NCBI GenBank assembly: GCA_938035125.1
Contig: CALHNS010000019.1
Location: forward strand, 1 to 64,000
DNA from: an uncultured Granulosicoccaceae bacterium
GTDB taxonomy: Bacteria > Pseudomonadota > Gammaproteobacteria > Granulosicoccales > Granulosicoccaceae
Direction of reading: 5' to 3'
Length of the DNA stretch: 64,000 nt
This document shows positions 18,209 to 28,101 of this stretch, piece after piece. The translations under genes and the position numbers were made by a program. The notes under the pieces are model-generated. The model was not told the DNA's origin. It saw only the letters and a program-made list of their open reading frames with translations, and did no database searches. Within the stretch, counting starts at the first letter, position 1. Every line of letters begins with the position of its first letter.

Positions 18209-21160
18209 ATGATTCATTCAATAGTACGCAGAGCCGCCATGTTTCGTTCAATTAAATTATCCATGTGTCTTGCCGCCGTTTTTAGCCTTAGCGCTTGCGG
18301 CAGCAGCGACAGTGATTCAGGCGATGGAGGTATTGTTAACAATCCTTCTGTTTCTGGTGATTCGAACACACCTGCCGCACCTGTCATCGTGGATCAAGGC
18401 CCAGGCCCTATTTCCCCGCCAACGAACAACACACCACAGGCGCCCATTGATTCAGGCAATGCCCCTACTTCCAGCGCCAATTCAGATATCGTCGCCTCTT
18501 TAAGCCACGCAGGCACTTTGATAGCAACAGGCCCAGCCGCTGGTATTAATGATCCGCTGGTATCAAGCGAAGGCAGAAGCCGAGCCGCAGCCCTTCCTCA
18601 GCCGTTGGGCGTGATGATGGAAGCCGTTGAAAATCATTCAGGTGACACAGGCGTTAGCTGCAAAGAGCTCGGCGCCGAATTCGCCTCATGCAGCGTGTTG
18701 AATTTACACATTAAAGATGGCAATGGGGTTTTAACCAATAACAACTGGAAAATCTACTTCCATAGCATTCGCCGCGTGCTGCGGGTTGACAGCGATCAGT
18801 TTGACGTTGTGTTAGTCAACGGTGATTTGAATTACATCACCCCGGCGGCAAATTTCCAACCGTTCGCTGGCGATGTGGCCAGTATCAAATTAATCACCGA
18901 ATTTAATTACTTGGTGGAAACTGATTTTATGCCGCGCTTTTGGTTGGTTCAAGAAGGTGGTGCGCCTGAACTTATCGCGAACACCGACAGCGAGACCGAT
19001 GAGAACGCTTATGCGTTAGAAATTCGTGGGCTGAACGCCAAAGCATGGGACCAAGAGCCCAACCCTTTAGCAACATCAACCACCCGATTTAGTAAAAATC
19101 AACCCGTCTCTACAGAAGCTAACGCCTTAAGTGCGCAAGACATACAACGTCGTGTGATACCACAAGTAAGCTCTCTTACTACCAGCGCAGGCACGGTATC
19201 TATAGCCAACGGCTTAGACTTTTCTGGCGGTGACTTATCAACCAATTCTGTTGCGGCTGTTCATGCACGGGCTGCCCAATTTTCAAGTAGCGCAAGAGGC
19301 ACGCCGGTATCAACCACACTGAACCCTAATCTTGCAGCGAACACTTACACGCTAAACATTAACGCCTCTGGAATTGCCATAACCGGTCAATCAGATGCCG
19401 ATTTATTCTACGGTGCACAAACCGTGTTAAGCCTAGTGCAACCCGGTGTTGGCACCTTACCGTATGTTTCTATCACCGATTCTCCACGCTTTGACTTTCG
19501 CGGTATGCACATCGACGTTGCCAGAAACTTTCATTCGTTGGATACGTTAAAGAAACTGGTTGACCAGATGGCCGCTTATAAGATGAATAAGCTGCACATG
19601 CATCTATCAGACGATGAAGGTTGGCGCTTAGAAATACCTGGCTTACCTGAACTGACACAAGTGGCTGCTCAGCGTCAATTCCAGCTTGATGCCGAAGGTA
19701 ACGTGACAGAGCGCTTTAGTCTAATGCCTCAGTTAGGTTCAGGCCCAAGCACCAACAACCAAGGCACAGGCTTTTACACTCGCGCACAGTTTATTGAATT
19801 ACTAAACTACGCCCAAGCTCGCCATGTTGATGTTATCCCTGAAATCGATATGCCAGCTCACGCACGAGCTGCCGTGGTTGCGATGCGTGCACGCGCTGCA
19901 AACTTAGGTAACCCTAATGACATCAATGTGCGCATTGATGATCCTGAAGACACCTCAAGATACCTTACCGTGCAGCACTACGATGACGGCATCATCAACC
20001 CCTGTGTACCAGGCACCTATAACTTTTTGAACACTGTGGTTACTGAAGTGGTTGCAATGTACAACGACGCTGGCTTGCAGTTAGAAGTGTTTCATATGGG
20101 TGGTGATGAAGCGAAGAACGTTCTTGAAGGCATAGGTTTTGAGGATATAACCTCTGGCGGCACTGTGCCTTGGCAAGGTAACACCGACAAAAGCCTAACC
20201 GACTTCCCTTGGGAGCGATCTCCTGCTTGCGCAAACTTAATTGCAACGAATGCATCGGTTGCTGATCGCGGCGCGATTACCCCTTATTTCATTGAACGTG
20301 TTGCAGAAATTGTGGCTGATGCTGGCGTACCTGCCCTTTACGCTTATCAAGATATCTACCGTGAAGATTCTGCCAACGGCAACTATGAAGTTTCACCAGA
20401 CGATTTAGCCACCACTCGTGCCGGGGTTGGTTTTTGGGAAATCATTTGGGATGGTGGTTTCAACACAGCTAATCTGTATTCCAACCTAGGGTTTGAAACG
20501 GTCATCGCTGTGCCCGATTATTTATACTTTGACTTCCCGTATGAAGTGGATCCAAAAGAGCGCGGCTTTTACTGGGCCACTCGTTTCACCGATACACACA
20601 AAGTATTCACTTTCGCACCCGAGAATTTACCGCAAAACGCAGAAACATCTGTTAATCGTGACGGCAGTGCTTGGTCGGCAACCGGTGATGTAGCTAACCA
20701 AGGGTTCATTGGTATGCAAGGCCAGCTTTGGAGTGAAACTGTGCGCACCCCTGAACAGTTTGACTACATGGTGTTCCCAAGATTGCTGGCTTTGGCCGAG
20801 CGCGCTTGGCACAAAGGCATTTGGGAAAACGATTACGAAGTGGGTGTTACCTACTCCGGCACCACAAATCGGGTGAACAAGAACGCTTTGAACGCAGACT
20901 TTGCAGGCTTCGCAGCGGCGCTGGGCACAAAAGAGCTACTTAAGTTAGACGCTGCGGGTATTCAATACCGTATTCCTGTACCGGGCACATCAGGTACTAC
21001 AGCAAATGTTGCCTTCCCTGGCTTACCGATTGAATACAGCGTTAATGGATCCACTTTTATCACATCACAAAACGGCGTTATTGATGCATCCGCTACGGCT
21101 ATCCGAGCACGATCGGCCGATGGTAGTCGAGCGGGAAGATCAACACTGATTACTCAGTAA
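18209..21160 (+). CDS. GH20 beta-N-acetylhexosaminidase lipoprotein
   Basis: The 983-residue protein begins with a lipoprotein signal (lipobox SLSAC, Cys about 30) and a Ser/Asp/Pro-rich linker. Then come an N-terminal chitobiase-type carbohydrate domain (about 110-280), a GH20b segment (about 310-420), and the (beta/alpha)8 catalytic domain with FRGMHIDVARNFH, HLSDDEGWRLEIPGL and HMGGDE, giving the catalytic Asp633-Glu634. A CHB_HEX_C-like end follows. It removes terminal GlcNAc from chitooligosaccharides or glycans at the cell surface. ATG 18209 was chosen for its AAGG ribosome binding site; ATG 18239 would also give a functional signal. The adjacent transporters may import products. Confidence 0.93.
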   Translation: MIHSIVRRAAMFRSIKLSMCLAAVFSLSACGSSDSDSGDGGIVNNPSVSGDSNTPAAPVIVDQGPGPISPPTNNTPQAPIDSGNAPTSSANSDIVASLSHAGTLIATGPAAGINDPLVSSEGRSRAAALPQPLGVMMEAVENHSGDTGVSCKELGAEFASCSVLNLHIKDGNGVLTNNNWKIYFHSIRRVLRVDSDQFDVVLVNGDLNYITPAANFQPFAGDVASIKLITEFNYLVETDFMPRFWLVQEGGAPELIANTDSETDENAYALEIRGLNAKAWDQEPNPLATSTTRFSKNQPVSTEANALSAQDIQRRVIPQVSSLTTSAGTVSIANGLDFSGGDLSTNSVAAVHARAAQFSSSARGTPVSTTLNPNLAANTYTLNINASGIAITGQSDADLFYGAQTVLSLVQPGVGTLPYVSITDSPRFDFRGMHIDVARNFHSLDTLKKLVDQMAAYKMNKLHMHLSDDEGWRLEIPGLPELTQVAAQRQFQLDAEGNVTERFSLMPQLGSGPSTNNQGTGFYTRAQFIELLNYAQARHVDVIPEIDMPAHARAAVVAMRARAANLGNPNDINVRIDDPEDTSRYLTVQHYDDGIINPCVPGTYNFLNTVVTEVVAMYNDAGLQLEVFHMGGDEAKNVLEGIGFEDITSGGTVPWQGNTDKSLTDFPWERSPACANLIATNASVADRGAITPYFIERVAEIVADAGVPALYAYQDIYREDSANGNYEVSPDDLATTRAGVGFWEIIWDGGFNTANLYSNLGFETVIAVPDYLYFDFPYEVDPKERGFYWATRFTDTHKVFTFAPENLPQNAETSVNRDGSAWSATGDVANQGFIGMQGQLWSETVRTPEQFDYMVFPRLLALAERAWHKGIWENDYEVGVTYSGTTNRVNKNALNADFAGFAAALGTKELLKLDAAGIQYRIPVPGTSGTTANVAFPGLPIEYSVNGSTFITSQNGVIDASATAIRARSADGSRAGRSTLITQ

Positions 21161-21185
21161 CGCACCGTTTCGCACCGATAAGTAC

Positions 21186-22409
21186 TTACGCCGCCGGTGA
21201 TAACCTTGCCAGCGGCTTTTCATCTATTGGCCAATGCACGATAGCGGCTACTAGCCCTAATGCTACGGCTGCCCACCACACACCGTCGTAACTACCGGTG
21301 TTTTCATAGATATAACCCCCTAACCAGATACCTGAAAAACTACCCAGTTGATGGCTTAGGAATACAATGCCAAACAAAGTGGCCATGTATTGAACGCCAA
21401 ACACCTGGGCAATAATGCCTGTGGTTAAAGGCACAGTAGATAACCACAGTATTCCCATACACGCAGCAAACAATAACAAGGTGGTTTCTGTTTTTGGTGC
21501 TACTAACAATGCACTGATAACAATGGCACGCATCAAATAAATTACGCTTAAACCGCGCTTTTTACTAAAACGTTGCCCAACAAAACCTGCCCCAAATGAC
21601 CCTGCGATGTTAAACAGCCCAATTAACATCAAAGACCAAGCACCAACGCTTGCTGGTAATTCTAGTGAGGCGATATACGGAGGGAAATGAACGGTGATAA
21701 AAGCAACGTGAAAACCACAAACAAAAAAACCTAATGTTAATAGCACATACCCCCGATGCGTTAAGGCTTCAGATAGCGCTTCTCCTAATGTTTGCTCAAC
21801 CAAATGCACAGCGCCTTCCCCACCGGTTTTGGGTAACACCATAGCCAACGGAATTAAGCTTAAAACAATCACTGCCAATGCCACTAAAGCCGATGACCAA
21901 CCCAGAGACTGGATAAACAATAACGCAATCGGTGAAAAAACGATTTGACCGGCAGAACCTGCTGCCGTACCCAATCCTAGAGTCATGGATCGTTTTTCTG
22001 GGCCCACCACTTTTACCATGGCAGCCATAGCAATCGAAAAGGCTGAAAACGCAATACCCGTACCGGCTAAAACACCGGCAAATAACACCATGGCGCTTGC
22101 AGAGCCTGCCACGGTCATACCGACAAGCCCTACGGCGTATACCAATGCCCCAGCAATAATGACAAGCCTTGCCCCGTAGCGATCAGCCAACGCACCCGCT
22201 ACAGGCAAACTTAAACCCCAGAATAAATTTTGAATGGCCAAGGCCAACGCTAAGGCTTGCAACGACCAGCCCGCCTCTCCCATCGGCGCAACGAACAAAC
22301 CCAATGTGGATCGCACACCGAACCCGATCAGAGAGATCAAGCTGCCAGCAATAAGAATAAACAGCGGGGTGCGCAATGAATAGCCAAACGGTGATGAATT
22401 AAGCGCCAC
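21186..22409 (-). CDS. MFS transporter
   Basis: The 407-residue protein has about 12 hydrophobic segments and the first-loop motif GALADRYGARLV. It starts at GTG 22409 with AAGG about 9 nt upstream. It resembles the nitrate/oxalate-formate-type MFS group (FGVRSTLGLFVAP, TAAGSAGQIVFSP), but the substrate is unclear. It converges with the hexosaminidase gene, 25 bp away. Confidence 0.88.
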   Translation of the reverse strand: MALNSSPFGYSLRTPLFILIAGSLISLIGFGVRSTLGLFVAPMGEAGWSLQALALALAIQNLFWGLSLPVAGALADRYGARLVIIAGALVYAVGLVGMTVAGSASAMVLFAGVLAGTGIAFSAFSIAMAAMVKVVGPEKRSMTLGLGTAAGSAGQIVFSPIALLFIQSLGWSSALVALAVIVLSLIPLAMVLPKTGGEGAVHLVEQTLGEALSEALTHRGYVLLTLGFFVCGFHVAFITVHFPPYIASLELPASVGAWSLMLIGLFNIAGSFGAGFVGQRFSKKRGLSVIYLMRAIVISALLVAPKTETTLLLFAACMGILWLSTVPLTTGIIAQVFGVQYMATLFGIVFLSHQLGSFSGIWLGGYIYENTGSYDGVWWAAVALGLVAAIVHWPIDEKPLARLSPAA

Positions 22410-22677
22410 AAGGGTTCGCCTTAAAATGCAAACAAGATTTTACAATCCTAACCCATCTAACGCGTGAGGCTCATCACAAAAGCGCCGCGAGTGCTATCGG
22501 GAAGCGCATCGATTTACCGATAAGAACCTAATCAATCCAGTCAGATTGTGAAGCTCATCTTTACGGACAACGCAAAAAAGCGACATTGAGGGTGTAAACG
22601 CATTGAACCAAAACCGATACCTTGGGTGTGGGTAACGGTTTACCCCTGACAAATGTGCCAATCCATAAAAATAATAA

Positions 22678-24354
22678 ATGAGCACCTATATGCATCTAAC
22701 AAAGACAACTGCAGCGGTTACCGCCCTACTCTGCATAGCACCGCTTGCGGTCAGCTACGCACAATCGAACACCGAGCTGTTCGCACCCGCCACCGCCAAT
22801 CTAGCGTTTAATGATGGCAAAGGAGCCACGACCGGGATATTGGGTGGCATCGGTTATGAAGTTATCGGCGGCCACGCTATCGCTGAAGGCGATATGGTGT
22901 TGGGTCGAGTCGACGGTCGGGGTAATGTTCTAGGCAATACCAACCGTGGTTTAGGTCAATCTCGTTTGTTAGATCGATGGGACAACGGCATCATTGCTTA
23001 TCAATTCAGTGCAGATATTACAGCGGATGAACGTGAATTGGCTGAACAGGCCGTGCAGCATTGGAACGACAACACCTCGATTAACATGGTGGCCATCACT
23101 GATGAGAATCAAGCAGAATTTGAAAACTACTTACTGTTTGAATCCAGCAACGGCTGTGCCTCTTACGTGGGCATGCGAGGTGGTGAACAACAATTGTGGA
23201 TTTCTGCCAGTTGCGGGGTTGGCAGCATCATTCACGAAATCGGTCATGCCGTGGGCCTTTTCCACGAACATACCCGCGCCGATCGAGACAACTTTATCAG
23301 CGTGCAGTGGAACAACATTGTGCCAGGTAAAGAATTTAACTTTGACGTTTTAAACGCAAACGTTACTACGCTGGGCGAATACGACTACGGTTCGATCATG
23401 CATTACGGTGAACGTTTTTTCAGCACTAACAATGAAAGTACCATTACCGTTCTTGATGGTGTGTCTGAAATCGGTCAACGCATTGCTCTTAGTGAAGCCG
23501 ATATTCAAAGCGTGAATGAGATGTACGCAACCGATTTAGCCCTACGGGTGAATGCCGGTAGCCCCAACGGATCTGGCGAATTAAACGCAGATATCAACGT
23601 CAGTAACCAAGGCGGATTGGGCGCGAACGGTTTATCGTTAGCCTTAACCCTCGGTGATGGCGGAACCTGGCTTGCCACATCAACCAACCCTGGTTGGGAA
23701 TGTGCGGCTAACGGCCCAGTGCTGAACTGTGAGCGAGATACACTCGAAGCCAGCGTAACCAGCGTGTTTACCGTAGCCGCCCAAACAAATGGTACATCGG
23801 GTAGTTCACTATCAGTTGAATTAACATCCAACACGTTTGATACCGACTATGGCAACAATGGTCACAACGCAACCGTTACTCAGCCTGCGGCAAACGAACC
23901 CGAAGCGCAAGCTGCAACACCAGAAGAGACCGGTGGTGCGTTTAATCAACCTTCTGCCCAAGAGCTAGAAGAACAAACCGAAACCATTGACGAGCAACCA
24001 GAAACGGAAGCTACCAATGAAGCAACCAACCAACCGGTTGTTGAATCAGAGAACGGAACAGAGACGGACGCCGAAGGTGATACCGTAGCGCCTGTGGATA
24101 CAGTACAACCAATAGCCGCACCTGATATCGCTCAATTGCCTGCTCAGCAATCGTCACAACCGATTGTTACTGAAGCTGAAACCACGGGCGTGACGAGCGA
24201 ACCTGGCACGCCAGCCCAAGCCTTACCGGAGGTGGAGATTGCCGCGGCAACTCCTACCAGTAGCTCTGGCGGTGGTGCCTTCTCACCACTGGGTGGAGTT
24301 GCGTTGTTTTTGCTCACTTTTGTGGCACGTGTGAGACGAAAAATAGCTGGCTAA
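22678..24354 (+). CDS. Astacin-like (M12A) metalloprotease with GlyGly-CTERM tail
   Basis: The product (558 residues, or 554 from ATG 22690, which has a GAG spaced 7 nt) has a signal peptide ending near ...VSYAQ. The catalytic domain carries HEIGHAVGLFH (His186, Glu187, His190, His196), RADRD and the Met-turn SIMHYG (Met241, Tyr243), the zinc and turn residues of astacins. A DUF11-like domain (about 285-395), then a Glu/Thr/Gln/Pro-rich linker (400-525), follow. The tail SGGGAFSPLGG, a membrane helix and RVRRK is a GlyGly-CTERM sorting signal, normally cut by rhombosortase after type II secretion. Secreted proteolysis is predicted. Astacins are less common in bacteria than other metalloproteases. 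Confidence 0.92.
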   Translation: MSTYMHLTKTTAAVTALLCIAPLAVSYAQSNTELFAPATANLAFNDGKGATTGILGGIGYEVIGGHAIAEGDMVLGRVDGRGNVLGNTNRGLGQSRLLDRWDNGIIAYQFSADITADERELAEQAVQHWNDNTSINMVAITDENQAEFENYLLFESSNGCASYVGMRGGEQQLWISASCGVGSIIHEIGHAVGLFHEHTRADRDNFISVQWNNIVPGKEFNFDVLNANVTTLGEYDYGSIMHYGERFFSTNNESTITVLDGVSEIGQRIALSEADIQSVNEMYATDLALRVNAGSPNGSGELNADINVSNQGGLGANGLSLALTLGDGGTWLATSTNPGWECAANGPVLNCERDTLEASVTSVFTVAAQTNGTSGSSLSVELTSNTFDTDYGNNGHNATVTQPAANEPEAQAATPEETGGAFNQPSAQELEEQTETIDEQPETEATNEATNQPVVESENGTETDAEGDTVAPVDTVQPIAAPDIAQLPAQQSSQPIVTEAETTGVTSEPGTPAQALPEVEIAAATPTSSSGGGAFSPLGGVALFLLTFVARVRRKIAG

Positions 24355-24397
24355 TGTGCGGCTACTTGAGTAGAGCACAATGAACTTAGCGATAAAG

Positions 24398-24436
24398 AAG
24401 GGGCGGCACATGATTTTATGTGCCGCCCCTTTTTTG
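24398..24436 (+). terminator. Strong Rho-independent terminator
   Basis: A hairpin with perfect 14-bp stem AAGGGGCGGCACAT and complement, followed by T6, lies about 45 bp after the astacin gene stop. It separates the accessory region from the lipid A-associated genes. Confidence 0.92.
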
Positions 24437-24500
24437 GCTTCAATAAAACAAAGCTCATTCTGACTTACAATGTCGTTCTATCCGATTGAATGGCCAGCCA

Positions 24501-25631
24501 ATGAGTTCAGTTCCAGCCGCCGTACCCATGGTAGATTTGCGCCAGCAATACCATGATTTAAAAGATGGTATCGATGCATGCCTTGCCGATGTACTTGAGC
24601 AAACTCAATTCATCATGGGCAGTAATGTTCAAGCATTTGAAGCCGAATGTGCAAGCTATTTAAACGTTAAACACGCTATCGGTTGTGCTAACGGTACAGA
24701 CGCTTTGCACTTGGCCATGCGTGCGCTTAAACTGGGCGAAGGTGATGAGGTCATCACCACACCGTTTACATTCATAGCCACCGCAGAAGCAATCGCTTAC
24801 GTGGGCGCAACCCCTGTTTTTGTAGACATAGACCCGAACACCTACAACCTATCCGTTGAAAAAGTTCAGGCAGCCATTACCGCAAAAACCAAGGCCATCG
24901 TGCCGGTGCACATCTTTGGCACCCCTTGCGATATGGCGCCTTTACAAGCATTGGCACAAGAGCACAACCTTTTTATCATTGAAGATTGTGCGCAAAGTTT
25001 TGGTGCCTTAACCGATAACCGGCAAACCGGCACGGTAGGCCATATCGGTTGCTTTAGTTTCTTCCCCAGTAAAAACTTAGGTGCCTTTGGCGACGGTGGC
25101 ATGGTTTGCACCAACGACGATGCCTTAGCGGCCGATTTAAACATGTATCGATCACACGGAAGTAAAGAGCGTTACATTCATTCAGTGGTGGGTTACAACA
25201 GCCGCTTAGATGAAATGCAGGCAGCCATACTGCGCCAAAAATTGCCACACATCGATCGCTACAATCAAGAACGCCGCCGTGTTGCTGCGCGCTACAATGA
25301 ATTGTTAAGCGACTTACCTGTACAGCTTCCCTTATTAACCGCCCCTGAATCTGAAACCCCTTCGGTTCCCGTATTTCATCAGTACACCTTACTCACCGAC
25401 CATCGAGAAAAGATCCAAGCGGCGTTAACAGCAGAACACATCGCCTGCGCTGTGTATTACCCCATTCCGTTGCATAAACAAGTGGCTATACAAAACGAAA
25501 TGACATCACAGCCTTCTTGCCCTGTCTCAGAAAGCCACAGTGAACGCTGTCTTTCATTACCCATTTATCCAGAACTGGATGATGCAACCATTGTGCGTAT
25601 TGCTGATACGGTTCGACGTGCTCTTTCCTAG
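24501..25631 (+). CDS. DegT/DnrJ/EryC1/StrS sugar aminotransferase, possible GnnB
   Basis: The 376-residue PLP enzyme (from ATG 24501; an upstream TTG at 24486 is possible) shows the class: MVDLRQQY, ANGTDAL, TPFTFIATAEA, EDCAQSFGA and FFPSKNLGAFGDGG with the PLP lysine. Family members transaminate nucleotide-linked keto-sugars (WecE, WbpE, GnnB). Its stop overlaps the lpxB start, so it is co-transcribed and probably acts on a sugar destined for lipid A. GnnB makes UDP-GlcNAc3N for amide-linked lipid A. Its usual oxidoreductase partner GnnA is not in the window, so this role is a hypothesis. Confidence 0.88.
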   Translation: MSSVPAAVPMVDLRQQYHDLKDGIDACLADVLEQTQFIMGSNVQAFEAECASYLNVKHAIGCANGTDALHLAMRALKLGEGDEVITTPFTFIATAEAIAYVGATPVFVDIDPNTYNLSVEKVQAAITAKTKAIVPVHIFGTPCDMAPLQALAQEHNLFIIEDCAQSFGALTDNRQTGTVGHIGCFSFFPSKNLGAFGDGGMVCTNDDALAADLNMYRSHGSKERYIHSVVGYNSRLDEMQAAILRQKLPHIDRYNQERRRVAARYNELLSDLPVQLPLLTAPESETPSVPVFHQYTLLTDHREKIQAALTAEHIACAVYYPIPLHKQVAIQNEMTSQPSCPVSESHSERCLSLPIYPELDDATIVRIADTVRRALS

Positions 25632-26788
25632 TGTCTAACACAGCACCGATGAAAAAACGCCCACTCATCATGGTGTCTGCCGGAGAGGCCTCAGGCGATC
25701 AACACGCCGCTCATGCTCTCAAAGCGCTAACACAGCAAGGCGTACAATTCGATGCGTTTGGAATGGGCGCTAACGAATTAGAAAACGCTGGCATGGAAGT
25801 ATGCGTTGACTGCCGTGAGTTGGCCGTAATTGGGTTAGTGGAAGTATTAAAAAATTTACCTGCGTTATACCAGCGCTTATTTCACTTAGTGGCGTTAATA
25901 AAAGCAAGGCAACCCGATTTAATCGTGTTGGTTGATTACCCCGAGTTCAATTTAAAACTTGCGTGGTGGGTACGTAAACTTAACATCCCCATTCTGTTTT
26001 ACATCAGTCCGCAAGTATGGGCATGGCGCACCAATCGGGTTCATAAAATTGGTAAACGCATAGATCACATGGCGGTAATTTTTCCATTTGAAGTACCCTT
26101 TTATGAACAAGCAGGGATCCCTTGCACCTACGTTGGGCATCCCCTCATAGATTCAGCAAAATGCCATTGGAATAAAACACAAGCCCGACAAGAACTATCA
26201 CTGCAGCCATCTGAGCACTGGGTTGCCTTACTGCCTGGTAGTCGAAATGGAGAGCTGCACAGAAATCTGCCTATCATGCTGGCAGGTGCTAAACGCTTGT
26301 TAGAGACGTTACCTAACACAGAATTTGTGATTCCCTGTGCACCCACTCTTGATAGGTCAGCCCTTGAAGCACTGGTTAATTCAAGTGGGTTGAACGTAAC
26401 GATTGTTGATGGCCAAATTTGCCCCGTTTTACGATCGGCCGATGCGGCCTTAACCGCATCAGGCACAGCAACTCTAGAAACTGCGCTGATGGGCACACCG
26501 ATGGCGATTGTGTATCGAGTGAATGACTTAACTTATAAGATCATGAGCCGACTGATTCAAATCGACAACATTGGCCTTGTAAATATTGTTGCCAACAAAC
26601 GCATTGTGCAAGAATTCATACAAGAGGATGCAAGCCCACAAGCTATTGCCCATGAGCTTCATCAGCTACTAACCAATAATAGCTACCGCGAGCAGATGAA
26701 AAAAGATTTAGCTGGTGTTAAACAAGAAATGGGGCACGGCGGAGCATCGGCGCAAGTGGCGCAATTGATGGAAAGTTTTTTAAAATAA
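25631..26788 (+). CDS. lpxB: Lipid-A-disaccharide synthase
   Basis: The 385-residue protein has GEASGDQHAA at the N-terminus, VDYPEFN, QVWAWR, PGSR and TASGTATLE, characteristic of GT19 LpxB. It joins UDP-2,3-diacylglucosamine and lipid X in the lipid A pathway at the inner membrane. A GTG at 25631 overlaps the upstream stop by one base (TAGTG); an in-frame ATG at 25649 is an alternative. It is on the opposite strand to lpxA, with 55 bp between the two stops, whereas in most Proteobacteria lpxA and lpxB are adjacent and collinear. An inversion or insertion is likely. Confidence 0.97.
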   Translation: MSNTAPMKKRPLIMVSAGEASGDQHAAHALKALTQQGVQFDAFGMGANELENAGMEVCVDCRELAVIGLVEVLKNLPALYQRLFHLVALIKARQPDLIVLVDYPEFNLKLAWWVRKLNIPILFYISPQVWAWRTNRVHKIGKRIDHMAVIFPFEVPFYEQAGIPCTYVGHPLIDSAKCHWNKTQARQELSLQPSEHWVALLPGSRNGELHRNLPIMLAGAKRLLETLPNTEFVIPCAPTLDRSALEALVNSSGLNVTIVDGQICPVLRSADAALTASGTATLETALMGTPMAIVYRVNDLTYKIMSRLIQIDNIGLVNIVANKRIVQEFIQEDASPQAIAHELHQLLTNNSYREQMKKDLAGVKQEMGHGGASAQVAQLMESFLK

Positions 26789-26843
26789 GGCCGAATGCTC
26801 ATAAAAAGGCCTTGTGTTCATAGGGCGGCCCACTCATAAATAT

Positions 26844-27614
26844 CTATCGAACAACACCTCGTTCACTGCTTTGAATAAATTCAATTAAACGCTGCACTTC
26901 GGCCACTTTAAGATCTTCTGGGTCCATGCTGTCTAGCGCTGCTTGGCGATCACCGCGTTGTCGAATCAATGTCATGTAAGCATGATGTAAGGCTTGGATC
27001 GTCTCATTGCTAAAACCACGACGACGTAATCCGTTTTTGTTTATCCCACGTGCGGTTGCGTAACTACCCACCGCAATCATGTAAGGGGCCACATCTCGAT
27101 TGGCAACCGAATTCAGCCCTAAAAAAGCATGCTCCCCCACCGTACAAAACTGATGCACTAACGCAAAACCTGCCAATATGGCGTGATCGCCCACCTCAAC
27201 ATGGCCTGCCAACGACGCCCCATTTGAAAACACCACATGGCTACCGATTTGGCAATCGTGCGCCACATGAATGTAGGCCATTAACAGGTTGTGATCGCCA
27301 ATGCGGGTAATGCCGCCACCACCCACGGTGCCACGATTGATGGTGGCGTACTCACGAATGGTGTTGTTATCGCCCATAATCAATTCAGTGGGCTCATCGT
27401 TATACTTTAAATCTTGCGGCTGTTCACCGATGGATGCAAATTGAAAAATTCGATTGTTTTTACCTAAGGTGGTTGGCCCCTTAACGACCACATGGGGCCC
27501 AATGACGGTGCCGGTATCTATCGAGACATGATCACCAATGACTGCATAAGGCCCTATCTCAACCCCATCAGCCACATGGGCGGTGCTGGCAACTATCGCA
27601 GTTTCATGTATCAA
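26844..27614 (-). CDS. lpxA: UDP-N-acetylglucosamine O-acyltransferase
   Basis: The 256-residue left-handed beta-helix protein is made of hexapeptide repeats. It contains HVAHDCQIG (catalytic His region), FASIGEQPQDLKY and GLRRRGFS near the C-terminal helical part, all close to E. coli LpxA. It starts lipid A synthesis by acylating UDP-GlcNAc with hydroxyacyl-ACP. It has ATINRGT where the E. coli protein, as I remember it, has TIHRGT. This may be neutral or relate to substrate choice. It is the last gene of the minus-strand operon. Confidence 0.98.
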   Translation of the reverse strand: MIHETAIVASTAHVADGVEIGPYAVIGDHVSIDTGTVIGPHVVVKGPTTLGKNNRIFQFASIGEQPQDLKYNDEPTELIMGDNNTIREYATINRGTVGGGGITRIGDHNLLMAYIHVAHDCQIGSHVVFSNGASLAGHVEVGDHAILAGFALVHQFCTVGEHAFLGLNSVANRDVAPYMIAVGSYATARGINKNGLRRRGFSNETIQALHHAYMTLIRQRGDRQAALDSMDPEDLKVAEVQRLIEFIQSSERGVVR

Positions 27615-27628
27615 GAGAATGACCCTTT

Positions 27629-28075
27629 TCAGTCGTCAATTTCATTTTCAGCAATGATAACAGTCGCTGTGCAAACCACTTTTTCATCCACAGTGGCCAC
27701 AGCAGAAAATTTCCAGATTCCGCGCCGTACTTTTTGCGTTTTCACATCAAACACCAACTGATCACCTGGAATCACTTGTTGTTTAAATCGGGCATCATCG
27801 ATGCCCACAAGCAAGTACAAGGTTTTTTCACTGGGATAGCCACCTTGGCTTTTAAACGCTAGCATGGCGCACGATTGAGCCATGGCCTCTAAAATGAGCA
27901 CCCCGGGAAAGATTGGGGCTTGGGGGAAATGGCCAGTAAATATAGGCTCATTAGCGGTAACGTTTTTAAGTGCTGTTAGCGATACATCTTTTTCGAACGT
28001 TAACACCCGATCAATCATTAAAAATGGATAACGATGCGGAAGATATTTAGTTATTTCACGAACGTCGTCAATCAA
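27629..28075 (-). CDS. fabZ: 3-hydroxyacyl-ACP dehydratase
   Basis: The 148-residue protein has LPHRYPFLMIDRV and GHFPQAPIFPGVLILEAMAQ, with the catalytic His and Glu of the hot-dog fold. It dehydrates beta-hydroxyacyl-ACP for fatty acid elongation and sits between lpxD and lpxA, 14 bp from the latter, the standard arrangement that balances phospholipid and lipid A synthesis. Confidence 0.98.
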   Translation of the reverse strand: MIDDVREITKYLPHRYPFLMIDRVLTFEKDVSLTALKNVTANEPIFTGHFPQAPIFPGVLILEAMAQSCAMLAFKSQGGYPSEKTLYLLVGIDDARFKQQVIPGDQLVFDVKTQKVRRGIWKFSAVATVDEKVVCTATVIIAENEIDD

Positions 28076-28101
28076 AGCTTTGCACTCGGCTGTAGTGTGG
28101 C

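Noticed and set aside
22494-22685. 63-codon minus-strand ORF overlapping the astacin start
   Set aside because: It has no family features and overlaps the start of a clear gene.
26790-26843. AAGGCC/GGCCTT inverted repeat between lpxB and lpxA as a terminator
   Set aside because: The stem is short with a long loop and no proper T-run.
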